From assembly GCA_015680685.1 (NCBI GenBank), contig MNCI01002924.1, positions 407,953-471,952 of the forward strand: a stretch of DNA of 64,000 bases, written 5' to 3'. This stretch comes from Gnetum montanum. Lineage: Eukaryota > Streptophyta > Gnetopsida > Gnetales > Gnetaceae. A program made the translations under genes and the position numbers. The notes below the pieces were generated by a model. The model was not told the DNA's origin. It worked only from the letters and a program-made list of their open reading frames with translations, and searched no databases. Each line of letters starts with the position of its first letter. The stretch's first letter is position 1. This document shows, in pieces, positions 47,335 to 59,403 of this stretch.

Positions 47335-47720
47335 ATAAGCATCAACATTAGTACCCAACATCATTTTTACTTCAACTTTTAGTTTCCAAAAATGAACTTC
47401 ATTCAATTACACTTGACTTTAGGGTCAAATTTGGAAAACCTAAGACTAAATATCATATTAAAACCCAAATATAGGATCAATTTCTTGAGATCTAGAGTAC
47501 TTTTTGGATTTTGAGAGATTAAGAGCATGAACATTTGCCTTCTTAGCATCTTTGATGTGCTCCATGGCCACATCAACTCCTCCTAGAAATCCACAAAATT
47601 AGTTTAGTGCCTAAGTCCCCCAATAGCTCACAAGGTGATGTTGATACCACAAAGTCATGTCACTTGGACAATCTTAAGGTTTCCAGCACCAAAGTTTTCT
47701 TTTTTTTTTGTGTGTTCAAT
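47335..47720. repeat. Degenerate tandem array, right piece
   Basis: AAGCATCAACATTAGTACCCAACATCA at its start continues the array of 17602-18383 across element B (GCATCAATGTCATCCAACATCA there). Later repeats are weaker: GGTGATGTTGATACC and CTTAAGGTTTCC near 47630-47690. The right border is uncertain. Confidence 0.45.
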
Positions 47721-49340
47721 TCTAACATCACTTATAAGACAATTCACTAAAATAGCCTTATTTTAATTCTTAATCAATTCTAGACTAGAGATCCTCTATC
47801 CATATCTACACCTACCAAAGGTTAAACTTCATCATCAAAACCCTTACTTTCCTCATAAATTGACCCTTTATTATCACTTTTATCTCTCATACGTATTTCA
47901 TCACTCATGGTAGCTTTGGCCTTCCATAGGATGTGAACTTCATATTTCCGTAATAAAGCATATTAATTATTGAGAAGGGAATACCAAAAACCTTTCCCTT
48001 GATCATATTGTTTGTCATTTATATTTTATTCTAAGTCATTTTAAGCATAGTTCCCATACTTAGTTTTTATTTGTGTTAGTTAGACATTATTATTTTTATT
48101 ACTTACACTTATTATTTTTCATTATTCCTAGTTCGTGGGCAATACACTAAGTCCATATTTGGTTAGAAGTTTATGCCCCTTTGTGTTATAATCATTAACT
48201 TATCAAGCATTATATTGATCTAAAGTCCATTTATGGTCATGAGTTAGGTACTTAGCATCTAATTCATGGAGGTGTCCTTCCAAGGTTGTAAAAGAATAAT
48301 TTTGTTGGAATAGAAGTATGTATCAATGTTATCCCCAAAAAGCAAATACATAACAAGAGATTTATACATCAGAGGCTAAGTCAAAGGGACTAGCCTATTT
48401 AGTTTCCTTTTCATGGGTGCTCCTATCCTTAGGGATGTGAGGATAAGCATATGTAAGATTCTCCTTAGTTCCTTAGCAACAACCCCAAAATATTAGAATA
48501 ATTGTAGAGTACAATGGTAAGTAACAATATAAATGATTGGATGATTCAAAGGAGTTTCTTGAAAGTATTAAGATTAGAAGCAAATCAATGTCATCATAAG
48601 AAATTCTTAACATTAGTCAATTCATTTGATCTTATATCTATTGATAGTATTATTATCATCAATATCAACATTACTATTCTAACGTTTGTATTAATATATT
48701 CTATATTATTTATAGATAAATAAAATAGAAACTAAAATCATCTAATCAACGAACAATATTTATTTAATATCCAATCGAATCACAATCTATCAATTCAAAT
48801 GATAATCAATTCAAAGAATAATCCTTGTCATCTTAACCTTATCCTTAGCTAAAATCAATCTAAATAATGATACTACAGATTCCTTATATTATTCCTTATA
48901 TTACTTTTTTTTTCTTGATTATGGTGACAATGCTTTAGTGGATCTACTTTTAAAAGTAAATAACTATTTTTATTGCAATGATAAAACCCATATTATTGAG
49001 TGATTGTTTTTTTTTTTATTTAAAAAAGTTTGTAAATGTCTTGAGATATATTATAGAATAGTTGAGGCTAAACTGTTTAAAAAAGTTTGTAAAGGTCTCG
49101 CATTTTTTCCAAGAACTTGCTAAGAAACAAGAACTTATATTTCAACAAAAAAACAAAGCTACACCATCATTATTAATGGTTTTTTAAAAAAGGTAACCTA
49201 TATCATTATTAATAGTGGCATGTTATGCTAAAACAAAGCTCAACTACTTTGTTATTACGGATAGCATATTATGCTTGATTATTTGGAAATTTGAGATAAA
49301 AGCTTTGAAAATTATGTGACATTAACATTAAGCCTTGGAA
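47721..49340. other. Intergenic, AT-rich, no gene seen
   Basis: AT-rich with T and A runs (48905, 49005). No long open frame, LTR end or RNA gene seen. Two direct copies of a short AAAAAAGTTTGTAAA-GTCT word at 49023 and 49078. Confidence 0.5.
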
Positions 49341-50033
49341 TGATGATCCTTTTATTGTAGAAAGGTCCATAGAACTCATATTTCATAGAATGTAGAACTC
49401 AACTATGTCATCATCATTCAACAAAAAACATTATTCTCTCATGTCCATGATATGCTCAATCACATGCAACTAATAAAATTCCACCAATGAATATTTATTT
49501 TTCATATTGTTCTTAAAGTTGAAATGTCAAATTATACCACTACAACAACAATCCAGCACTAGGATTGAGATTGCACATCTAACAATATGTAATTTGCACT
49601 ATCATATCTATATTGAATTCCTACCCCTAGTTTGTACATTTCGGTATTTACGTATTTACGGCTTTCCCACTTTGCACATACATTTCTTATAGTTTAATAG
49701 CATTATATTCATGTTTGAAGTTCCATTATTCTCTTGCAAACTTGCAAATAAAGCTTGAGGTTAGCAAGAGAGTAATTTGCAAGTTGAGTTTTTGAAGTTC
49801 TTTTTACAAATTAATCTATTCCAATGAAGTTATATGATAGTTGTCCATTTCGCATGCTTACACCTAGGATTGAAACAAACACAAGGACTACTCTCACGTA
49901 GCATATAACCAAAGGAACACAAAAAACATATAACCATTATCGTAACGGAAAATACCATAAAAAGGCTTATGTTCACTTTTTCCCCCCTAAAAATGTCCCA
50001 CATATTAAAGAAAGAGACTACGTATCAGTTCTT

Positions 50034-53000
50034 TTACATGTCACTACCTCTTCCTGAAATGTTAAATTCTTTAACATTAGTAGGACTGGCATTCCTGGTA
50101 GTTTCTCCACCTCTTCTGCCAGTCTCGACATCAAGTGATTTATTATCATATCCAACTTGTTCTTCATTCTCCCCTGCTCTCTCTGCAAACACAAAATGAA
50201 TTATGACGCGTAAATTATCTTATTGAGATTTTGTAAAACTAGTCAAAGAACATTCGAAATACCTATCTCCTGTGCATGTTGGTTAGTTGTAAGTGGGAAA
50301 AATGGATACGGTAAAGTACCTGCATTAAAATGTTAAATTAGTTCAGCCAGAAGAATTGAAGGATTATTGAGTAAAAACTATCATGCAGATTCTTGTTGTG
50401 AAAATGTTTTTATTTTGTTTACAAAATTATTTGTAGATAACTACGGAGTTGTAACATAATGTTATTACAACGTTGGGACTAAGTAACGGAGCTATCATAT
50501 ATAATCACAGAAAACATTTTGGGGTTCTGTTGAGATCAAATTTGCGAATCACTTTCAAAAAGCTCAACATGAAAAATAATTGAACATTTCAATGACCCAG
50601 TCTACTGGATGAGTTTGTTGTTGATTTATCTAATAAAGTCGCGATGAAATTCCTTTTCCTTAACCTAGTTTGAGGATCAATACTATCAAAAAGGCTCAGC
50701 ACTGAATTCTGTACCCTCAGAAGGCTCAAAATTACCACAAACGTCAAGCTCTGACCCAAGCTCAAAACACAAAAACTGCTCCAAAAGATCTTGATTTTTT
50801 CTTGACAAGTAAAAAATACATTTATGTTAATAAGATAAAATTTGACGTACCAAACAAACAAAAAGCTTTAGCCTGCATTACTAAGTTGCCTATTATCATA
50901 CATGGACTATGTGTTGCCATGTTTTACACACAATTTGCTGTTATCATACCAGAGAGAATTACAGACACAAATTTTGTGGTGAATTCCCTTACAACAAAAC
51001 ACCAAAAAAGTATAACCAATCATGTAAACTTAAGTTCTATAACTGAATAACATTATCCGGCAACTCAAAATTCTAAGAAATCAGAAATACTTTAAAAAAT
51101 AATATTAAGTAAGTTGCTCATGGTGATGATTTTGACAATCTGTATATAAATTCCAAAATAAAAGAGGAAATATATTGAGATTGCACATTGAGCTTTGTTT
51201 CTATGTTTAAATGTACAAGGACCCATATAAGCACGCAAGGAATTAAAAGGAATGGAACTTTCAAATTTTGGACAATGAAAAAACCCAAAAATTTACATAT
51301 TGAACATCCCGTGCTATTCCTTTATACGAATTTATGTGCAAAAGTAGAGTTGTCTGAAAAAGATTATACTAATTTACTAAAAAATTGTGATCAGACACAA
51401 GCTGCTGAATGAGAAAAAAGTTTAAAAATAATAAAGCTTCCTTCAGTTATTATTTAATTTCCATTAAAATTTGTAAACAAAAGTTTAAAATAGAATTGTC
51501 CTTACACTCTGCATGATATGGAGCTGGAAAGAATTGTCTATAGCTACAGGTCGCCATTGTTAGACCTGTTCCAAAAAAGAACAAACCAGAAAAATCAATA
51601 TATCTACACTGCACAAATTGCATGCACTTTGCCTTCCTAGCAAAATTTTGACCATTCATTCCGAGAGTAAACTTAAATGTGTGTGTGAGAGAGAGAGAGG
51701 TTACGGACCTATAACAGCGCCTACAAAAACATCTTGCCAGCGATGCCAGTAATCATCCACTCTTGATATAGCAACTAAGGTAGCTAACATGAGTAGGAGA
51801 AAGACAATACATAATTTAGCAGCATGACCCTTGCGATCAAATAAATTTAGCTTCCCAGAAAGATACCATGAAAGATAACCTAAGCCAGCATATGTCCCTG
51901 CAATATCAAACAATCTGTTAATTGTTGGTGCCTACTAAAGCAACAAAAAGTAGTACAATGAACTCCGAGATGAATATTGGTGTGTAATTATGGGAACGAA
52001 CTAGAAGCGTTTTAGGAAACAATAAATATTAAGACATTTAAAATATCTTTAAAATAAAAGATATTAGTAAGCCTCTATAATCTAGGTGTCTTTGTAATGC
52101 TTTAAACCTTCAGGGCAGTGGTCATGAGTTTGACTTATTGAAGAGGGATTAGTTATCTGGGAACTAAAGATTGTTAAAATCTGGTTTGTGTCCCTCAAGG
52201 GGTAAGAAACTTAGATGGAAACACGTTACTAAAAAATGCTACCAAGGAACAACTAGATTATTAAAAAGGTATTACAGTATGCTTTTATTCCCCAGGTGCA
52301 TATCATCTTTATTGATTTCCCTTCTATGTCAACAGTGAAAGTCGACATATTTAACTAGGCATTAGTTCTTATTACTTTAGAGTATCAGACCAGTGATCCT
52401 GGATAGAAAGACACACCAAGGTCTGGATCAGTGTTAACAAAAGAACCGTGAACAAAACTTCTAAACATCATCATTGCGTTACGTGAAAAGAACACATGAC
52501 AAGGGTTCAAGCCTTGACCATTGGAGAAAATACAAAATCCCAGTGATAAAGAATTATATATATATTTCATTAATTTGCAAAAGCAACTAAAATGCCATGC
52601 AGATGCATGGCCCAGAAGGTCCGGATTCAAATCATTCAATTACATGTGAAAAGCTACTCTTTTTGGTAATATTGCTAAAAGCCTAAACAGACAGCACCAC
52701 ATAAAAAGTAACAATCATTTTACAAAATAAATAACGTTAAGTACTATTAACACAAGACATTCTAACTTACATGATGTATGTCCACTAGGAAAACTCTTAT
52801 GTCCTTCCCTGATGGCAGCGCGGCTGCCAGTACACAAAGCCTTATGGGTAACACTGTGATAGGCCTGCTCCATAACACAACATACAATGATCAATTCTAC
52901 CCCGTGTTATTATTGTCTTTAGTTAAATATCTAAAACAGGTATTATGGAAGTTTTCCGACCTCCTTTCCATCAGGAAAACATCGCCAAAAGAAATTTGGT

Positions 53001-53540
53001 CGAGGCCATCCCACCGCAATCTTAATAACATCAGTTATGACTGCGTTCAGGAGCAATGAAAAAAATAGACCTGTACAAACAGCGTTCATATTTTACAAAT
53101 GTTACATCTCGTCAAGGAAGGAATATTTTTAAAAATTTGAATCACTAAGTGATTTTTAAATACCCAGAATGGCATGATGAAGGTCATGGATATCCCTCTT
53201 CCGAAAATAGTATATGAGAAAAATCAAAATTGGCCCTAACGTGGAATATATCTATTGAAACGTATAGTCAGTCACCCTTTAAAGTATTAAAAATTTAAAT
53301 ATTAAGAAAATAAAGCATGGGATGAATACATACCGGCACCGACCAGAATGGGACAGTATTGGAACGAAATGGATACCTGAGGTTAGACATCATTTCCTTC
53401 CCCACAAAACGGTAAAATGGAGGTATCCATAATAGAATGACACCTTCTATAATAGCAAGAAAAAGGATCATAAGCCAGTCATATTTGTGAAATTTTATCA
53501 GTTGAAAGAAATCAACTGTTCTATGGTTAGAAACTCTCAT
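50034..53540 (-). CDS. LPP: Lipid phosphate phosphatase (PAP2 family), eight coding exons
   Basis: Membrane phosphatase that removes phosphate from phosphatidic acid and related lipids. Exons on the minus strand: 53540-53334, 53251-53164, 53070-52961, 52864-52771, 51897-51709, 51565-51506, 50319-50263, 50182-50034; all introns GT-AG, phases agree, 954 nt, 317 residues. PAP2 motifs: K115-x6-RP (122-123), PSGH 161-164, SR 211-212 with H218 and D222. Hydrophobic segments near 22-41, 74-90, 100-111, 168-180, 195-210 and 226-240, as in Arabidopsis LPP1-3. Residue 120 is Trp where plant relatives usually have Arg (GWPRP for GRPRP). C-terminus is hydrophilic (contains SLDVETGRR). The start is supported by an in-frame TAA at 53547-53549. 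An acceptor TTTCTTGCAG at 53565 shows that the leader is spliced. Candidate AATAAA at 49494-49499. Apparently intact; exons 7 and 8 are the least certain. Confidence 0.93.
52083..52220 (+). repeat. Candidate tRNA-derived SINE in LPP intron 4
   Basis: TAGGTGTCTTTGTAATGC at 52083 resembles a pol III A box and GAGTTTGACTT at 52126 a B box (GGTTCGANTCC with CpG lost), 43 bp apart, as in tRNA. Weak match; compare the better copy at 58108. Confidence 0.3.
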
Positions 53541-56500
53541 TTTTCCTTAAATATTATGATCTTCCTGCAAGAAAGTTCAAAAAGAATGAGAATTAGAAAT
53601 TTTAAGCTTTAATTCACAAGTAAATCCATAATATTTCTCATAATTAAAATTACAGTCCATGTGTCATTTACCAGCACCAACACTGGGTATGATTCAGGAA
53701 AAGTATTTAAGAGACTGATTACAAAATCAAAATTAATAACACATGCATTTCTACAAATATTTCATACTCCAGCGAGGATAATTTTAAGATAGCATTTTAA
53801 GCTGTAAATAGACCTCACATGAATAAAAAAGTGAGCAACAAATTTTAGGCTTGCCCTGCCCTGCCCTGTTCATGCTTCATTGGGGTACAGCATCCACACC
53901 CATTTAGATTGGAGCCGGCAACCATTTTATTGCAAATCCTAACAGATATCCAATCCCATGTTGATGGGATAAAAATAAGGATTACATTTCAAAGATTACG
54001 ACTCTAATTATTGCATTAACATTACAGGCTGATGCAAAAGTTGTGTGTCATTTTTGAAAGTAATGCAGGTGTAAATAAGGTCTCCCTTGAAAACATACGA
54101 AGAAATTAATAATATTTATTCACATTATTGACCACACTTCTAGGAGGCTGAGGTAAAATATCATTCCTAAGACACTGAAAATTCCAACGGTCTTTCTTAT
54201 GCAACTTCCTTCTACAATGACTTTAAACAGTTGCGAATACTTGATGAACTATGACATTTAACAGTCTCCTTTATCTCTGGAATGCTATAATTCATTTCCA
54301 GTGGCCAAATCTTTTGCTGAGAAAATTCTTAGTGGAATTATTTTGTTTCCCTAAAGAAAAGTCTGTCTTAGTTTCAAGACGACAATTCATTAAGAACCAT
54401 TCACGTAAAATACAGTCATTTTGGTTCAAGTCCCTCTTGGGCTCTTCCTCGCAAGGTCCTCCCCTGCACTGGCATAAACGCCCCTTTACTACCCCTATGG
54501 AGGTCGTCTCGCTAGACTGGATGGGAAATATCGATTGTTTGACAACATGCCACTTGGTGCTCAACACCACGTGTCTTGCCTGCCATCCCATGGTCGGGTT
54601 GCCGTTTTATAATTAGATTTTACTGATTAATAGAAATAACAGAAAACACGGTAAGAGCCTAAGACTATCTGGTATTACAGACATGATTAACAATTGCAAA
54701 AACCGTGAAAAGGTCATGTCAAGTCTGCATAAGCAACGCATGAGAAACCTCATTTCAGCTTTTAGAGGAGCTAATCAAGAGACAAAGACATTATAGTTTC
54801 TGATTAGAAATCGCACAGCGCTAGACCATAACTTATATGTTATCCAAGTACCTATAGAAGAGAAACTCAGAGACAGAATGAACTAGAATCAAATTGCCTT
54901 TACTTATAGAAAAGTCTTAGTACAAAGATAAAGGAAACATTGAAATCTCCATGGAAAAAAATGATGCATAATTACTGCAAAATGTACGCAGTCAAAAATT
55001 TTGCTTTTAATAAACATCAGAGGAAGATTGATAATCATAGAAAGGAGAATTGAATTTATTGTTACGTCTACAAAGTTCTTTAGAAAACCATGATGGGAAA
55101 TACTTTATTATATGGAAAAATTCATGAAATACTACCATAACAACCATTCCATTTGCTTCTACTGATGTTCCTCGTATGGAAGAATTTTTTCGGCATGTTC
55201 TCATGCACCGATTACAGTTTTCGAAAATTTCCAGGAAAATACAGACAAGTTTTGTTATTTTTTTGAAGGCTCTTGAATAGTTCGAAGCAAAAGCAAGTTT
55301 CAACTCGGTAGTTTGCCGCCAGTCCGCCACTGCTAAGGTTCAAAATGACTAAAAGTTACAATTCTAGACATAATAGATTTTGTCCCCTGGACAAATGCCT
55401 CAAGGTGAATATTGATTCTGAATTCTTAACGAGTGACGACATACTCGATTTTCTCTGACAAGAGTCTGTCGCAGGTTAATTCAAAACATGTAATTCGAAC
55501 TCAGGTTGAAAACGAAACTATCAGAAGTTCGCACAATGTTACCGTCGGTATGCACTGATAAACGTTGTCAAGATTTTGAAATAAGCGTTCCCTGAGTCCT
55601 TCAATACAAAATGAACATACTACTTCCAAAGATCATCAAAGGCATGCGACAAGATCGTAGACGTCCGAGAACAGCGTATTTGAAGCTTTGCGAAGCTTTA
55701 GTACATCCAATAAGACATTAACCAATTAAATTCTGAAATTCAGGAAACCTTATAATCACCTTAGTAACGCGCAGACATGAACAATTGCCTATTAAAAAAC
55801 TAAAGAATCGAGAGCAAAATCCATAAAAACGAACCTTCACGTAAGGTTTGTCGCAGGACACAACAAAGGCGGGCAGGGAGGCAAGCAGAAACAACGTGAA
55901 TTCCTTCAAGAAAGCCAATCAGCCAATCATTTATTTAACGATAACGAATGGCCGGTCGAGCAACCCCGGAGAAAATTGCAGACGAAACAAAGACAGACTG
56001 AGACGCATGCATTGTTGAAGCCGACGAAGCCAAATGCGTTTCTTCTTGCTCCAAGATTTGATGGAAACAATAAGCAACAGCGATCGTGCAAGAAAGTCGC
56101 TCAAGATTCGTCCACAAAACACGCTCTTCGATCCACGCTTGCCTTGCACGATTTTGCTTTAAAATGGCGCAGTTTTTCTTCGAAATCTTCAACTTGCAAG
56201 GCGTGCACCTACAGAAGTAGTTGATCGTCCAACCGCTTTCCAATGATGAATCCATTATGCATGGCCTTTCTCGCTCACTATCCTTGGATTTCATCCAAAC
56301 ATTCCAATTTACGCTTCGTCTTATCTTCTAACTTTCCCGGATCTGTGTACATTCCTTTTTAACGCTGCTTTGACATTTTCTTGCAGAAAATTGTCGTTCT
56401 CTACAACATAATTGCGATCTTGCAACGTTTTCTGCACATGACTATTCGGTCCATCGATTAACTTGAAGAAGTTTCTCATTTGTCATCATTGCGTGGACGG

Positions 56501-56640
56501 TCTAGTTTTCATTCTTGAAACCAATTCATTGTCAGCAGTTCACCACCTTGTTTTATGAACACATTATCTCCGTTGTTCTGCATATTTCAACTGAAAGGAA
56601 ACGTCCGGAGCATTCACCAGCGAAACGACGTTTGATTGAT
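53541..56640 (-). promoter_or_regulatory. Spliced leader region and probable promoter of the LPP gene
   Basis: The 24 nt before the ATG follow a TTTCTTGCAG acceptor, so at least one untranslated exon lies upstream. From about 55380 to 56640 CG dinucleotides are common (for example five in 55620-55680), while they are scarce in the transposon-rich parts; this suggests an unmethylated promoter region. Two CCAAT words lie at 55915-55927. A possible donor is CTTACGTGAAG/GTTCG near 55833. I could not fix the transcription start. 53580-55380 is probably leader intron. Confidence 0.45.
54411..54610. other. GC-richer island inside the LPP leader intron
   Basis: About 200 bp with much higher GC than its surroundings, starting at GGTTCAAGTCCC, which is a perfect B-box-like word. 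Long overlapping open frames on both strands result from the composition. Could be part of another SINE or a transferred fragment; not recognised. Confidence 0.3.
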
Positions 56641-57540
56641 TTCTTGCTGCACAAGACTTAGCTGGTGCACTGTTTTGGATACTTTTGCTCTTAATAGATG
56701 GTTAACAACCTGTAACATATCGTTTACAAGACCTCTGCTGTGCACTGTTATGGATAAGTTTGCTTTGGTACTGTTTGCTTTGCGACTTAGCGGTTTTGAA
56801 ATAATTACATTAAGAATAATACATAGAGTAGGGACCATCGCTTATTTGTTTGTCAAGCTTTATGAGCTAGTACTTAATCACTTGTAAGAGGTTAAGCTTT
56901 TGTTCATTCACAACCCTCTCCAAAACCCTACCTTGGTGGGATGAGCATTGAGCATCTCGGTGATGATCCTTGTGTCTTGTCAATAACAAAAAAGTCAAAA
57001 AAACAACAAAGAAAATGGAAGGCATAAGTGGTCTTAAAATACTAAAATTTAGTAAAGGATTATCACCTAGTTAAATAGAGACTTGGAACGGTGAATGGAT
57101 GAGCAAAAGCTTAGCCATATTAAGTAGCTACACCCAAGTTCAAACCCATGTCTTTCAACTTGAAAATAAACTCTTTAAGTAACTACACTTATGTTCAAAC
57201 CTATGTCTTCAACTTGGAAATTAAACACCTTACCACAGATTTTAAATGATAGTCCCTACTCCCTCATCACATATTTTAAAAACCATTAAATCTTTAAAAA
57301 CTAAAATTATTACAATTTATCTTTTAGTATTATCCTCAATGGATTTCTCTCTTTTTTTTGGTATGGATGAGGGAATTGCTTTTCTATCCTTCTAAACTTT
57401 TTTGATATTTTTTTGATGAGGGAATTGCTTTGGTATGAATGAGGCATTTTATTGTAGGCCCTCACACATGAAAGAAAATTGCAATATAAACCAAGCATAA
57501 ATTTCAGTATCATTTCACATCATAATTTTCATCAAGAAAA
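56641..57540. other. Intergenic, no gene seen
   Basis: Contains a direct repeat of about 50 bp (57124-57175 and 57178-57228: AGTARCTACAC, GTTCAAACC, ATGTCTT-CAACTTG). No conserved coding. T-rich near 57350-57410. Confidence 0.45.
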
Positions 57541-57735
57541 TGCTTGATTTCATACAAATGAAAAAAAATAATCAATTCAAATTTCATTGCTTTTTTACCA
57601 AGAATATATGAAAATTCTCAATTTCATACAAATGAAAAAAATAATCAATTCAAATTTCAATGCTTTTTTACTAGGGAAATGCTAGGTTTGACACAAATTT
57701 CAATACCTTTTTACCAGAGAAATGCTAACTTTGAC
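57541..57735. repeat. Direct repeats of about 75 bp
   Basis: ATTTCATACAAATGAAAAAAA followed by ATAATCAATTCAAATTTCA and TGCTTTTTTAC occurs at about 57548 and 57624; a shorter third copy (CAAATTTCAATACCTTTTTACCAG) follows at 57692. Confidence 0.75.
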
Positions 57736-57848
57736 ATAATTCAAAAGATGTGCACCAAACCAATTAGTATAAGATGGCTAACTCAATAGAGTCAAGCTTT
57801 TCATATTCCTATTGTTTCTTCAAAGTAGCAGAGTGAACCATTTGTCCA

Positions 57849-58530
57849 GGTATATAATGAAATGAATAAGTGGAATTATGTGAAGCAAGAACCATGTGAC
57901 GATTTTGATTTTGGAATGAATGTTTCTATGTAATGAAATGAATAAGTAAAATCATGTTAAGTAAGAACCATGTGATGATTAAGATTTTGGAATGAATGTT
58001 CAAGAGGCCTTTAAAGAGATCAGGTCTGAAGAAATATGGTCTCCCAAGTTTGTAGAACCCTTAAGAAATCTAGCCCTAAGAGTTTTTAGGACAGAGCCAT
58101 ACCACAATGAAGTGTTAGCTTATTGGTAAGACTCTTGATTTGAAAACTCCAAGTCATAGGTTTGACTTCAGTGGATAATGCTGAACATAAAATTGGAAGT
58201 GATTCTCAATGATATAGATTTTTTAAAAAAATGCTATGAGATGGATCGCTTAGTAGAGCTTTCTAAATTTCTGTTGATTTTTTTTATCTTTTATTTATGG
58301 GTTTTTGTAGCTAACCATTTTTCAAGTGTATAATGAAATGAATATGTAGTATCATGTCAAATAAAAACCCTGTGATGCTTTCGATTTTGGAATGAATGTT
58401 CAAAGACCTGTAAAGATATATGGTCCCCAAGTGATGATTTTGATTTTGGAATGAATTTTTTAGAGGCCTGTAAGGAGATAAGGTCCAAAGAAATATGGTC
58501 CCCAAGTTTGTAGGATCCTAGAGAAATAAG
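57849..58530. repeat. Interspersed direct repeats with GATTTTGGAATGAATG
   Basis: TAATGAAATGAATA, ATCATGT, ACC-TGTGATGATT and GATTTTGGAATGAATG recur at about 57855, 57930, 58330 and (second half only) 58432. Copies continue with AGAGGCCT, AAAGAGAT, AAGAAATATGGTC and CCCAAGTTTGTAG (58010, 58490). The SINE-like unit at 58108 sits between the copies. Confidence 0.7.
58108..58200 (+). repeat. tRNA-derived SINE or tRNA pseudogene
   Basis: A box TTAGCTTATTGG at 58115-58126 and B box AGGTTTGACTT at 58158-58168, 43 bp apart, exactly as in a tRNA head. Between them CTTGATTTGAAAACTCCAAG resembles an anticodon arm. No clean cloverleaf, so not a functional tRNA gene. The 3' body and tail are not defined. 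Confidence 0.5.
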
Positions 58531-58808
58531 GTCCCAAAAGGAGTTTCCAGAACAGATAGCCATAAAACACATAGTTATGGTTAAAGTGTAAAATCAGATA
58601 AGTGATTCTCTTCCAAATCAAAAAGCAAAAAAGAGTCACTACAAAGACATCATGATGGAGGAAAGCTAGAGACGGCATCACCTCATGAATATCCCTAGTG
58701 ATGAACAGTTGAATTTTAAATAAATGTTCATACATACAAGACAAAGCCAAGGATTTCTTGAATTGGCACTAAATCATGAACCTAATAATAGTAAAAAAAG
58801 ATACTCTT

Positions 58809-59389
58809 TGTGAGAGATGTCTTAGGGTGGTGGTTCTCTTGGGCTCTCCCATGGTTTGGGGGCCATGGAACACTCTGAGGTGCTCTTAGGTGGCTCTCAA
58901 GTGTTAAAAAAACCCACCCCAGCTTGGTGGTACTAAGCCAACAGTAAGAAACCCTCATGTTGCAACTCTCTCTAAGTTCTCTTCATACTACCCTCACTCA
59001 AAGAACTACATGGCCCTGATTTTACAGTGGTCGTAGATATGTAGGCAACTAGGATTAGATAGTTCTGGTGTGGTGCCAAGCCAAACCTTGTACTATATCG
59101 TGAGGGTTCTGGGGATGAGGCACAACCCCTTGTAGATGCATCGTTTCCCCTTCCATCAATGTTGTCTATAGGGTTGATTGTGTGCTTGTTTGCAAGGTCC
59201 TTGTTTGGAGTTAGTTGTCCTTTGTGAGATGCATTCCCATACATATATTAAGAATTTGCGTTGTTGCTTGCACTCTCTCTTGGGTTGCTTGCTTGTTTGA
59301 GGCATATTCCCTAGGTCTTCCACCCCAAATCCATTCAATCTTAGTGAATTCCTTAGGGTGCCAAACAATGTCGAGGCAATGTTATTACA
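58809..59389 (+). repeat. LTR of a second retrotransposon family (element F)
   Basis: From TGTGAGAGATG to GTTATTACA, about 580 bp, directly followed by GA and an initiator-Met primer site. Ends TG...CA. TATA-like box not clear. I did not find the partner LTR in the window, so length and start are estimates. Confidence 0.5.
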
Positions 59390-59391
59390 GA

Positions 59392-59403
59392 TGGTATAAG
59401 AGC
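59392..59403 (+). other. Element F primer-binding site (initiator tRNA-Met)
   Basis: TGGTATAAGAGC, one base different from TGGTATCAGAGC, the usual initiator-Met site of plant LTR retrotransposons, located two bases after the LTR end. Confidence 0.65.

Noticed and set aside
50589-51412. Open frames on both strands in LPP intron 6
   Set aside because: They lie wholly in the intron between conserved exons and show no similarity or splice support.
54251-54616. Overlapping 121- and 99-codon frames on opposite strands
   Set aside because: Both come from the local GC-rich composition; neither resembles a protein family.
55718-55918. Minus-strand peptide looking like a signal peptide (AFLKEFTLFLLASLPAFVVSC)
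   Set aside because: It would start at TTG, not ATG, and a stop lies in frame between it and the LPP start. The only nearby ATG opens a three-codon frame. Kept only as possible leader.
55935-56294. 119-codon minus-strand open frame upstream of LPP
   Set aside because: No recognisable domain, overlaps other frames, and lies in the CpG-rich promoter/leader region where long chance frames are common.
58460-58750. 96-codon minus-strand hydrophobic frame
   Set aside because: Overlaps the short direct repeats and other frames; AT-rich sequence gives Phe/Leu-rich chance translations.
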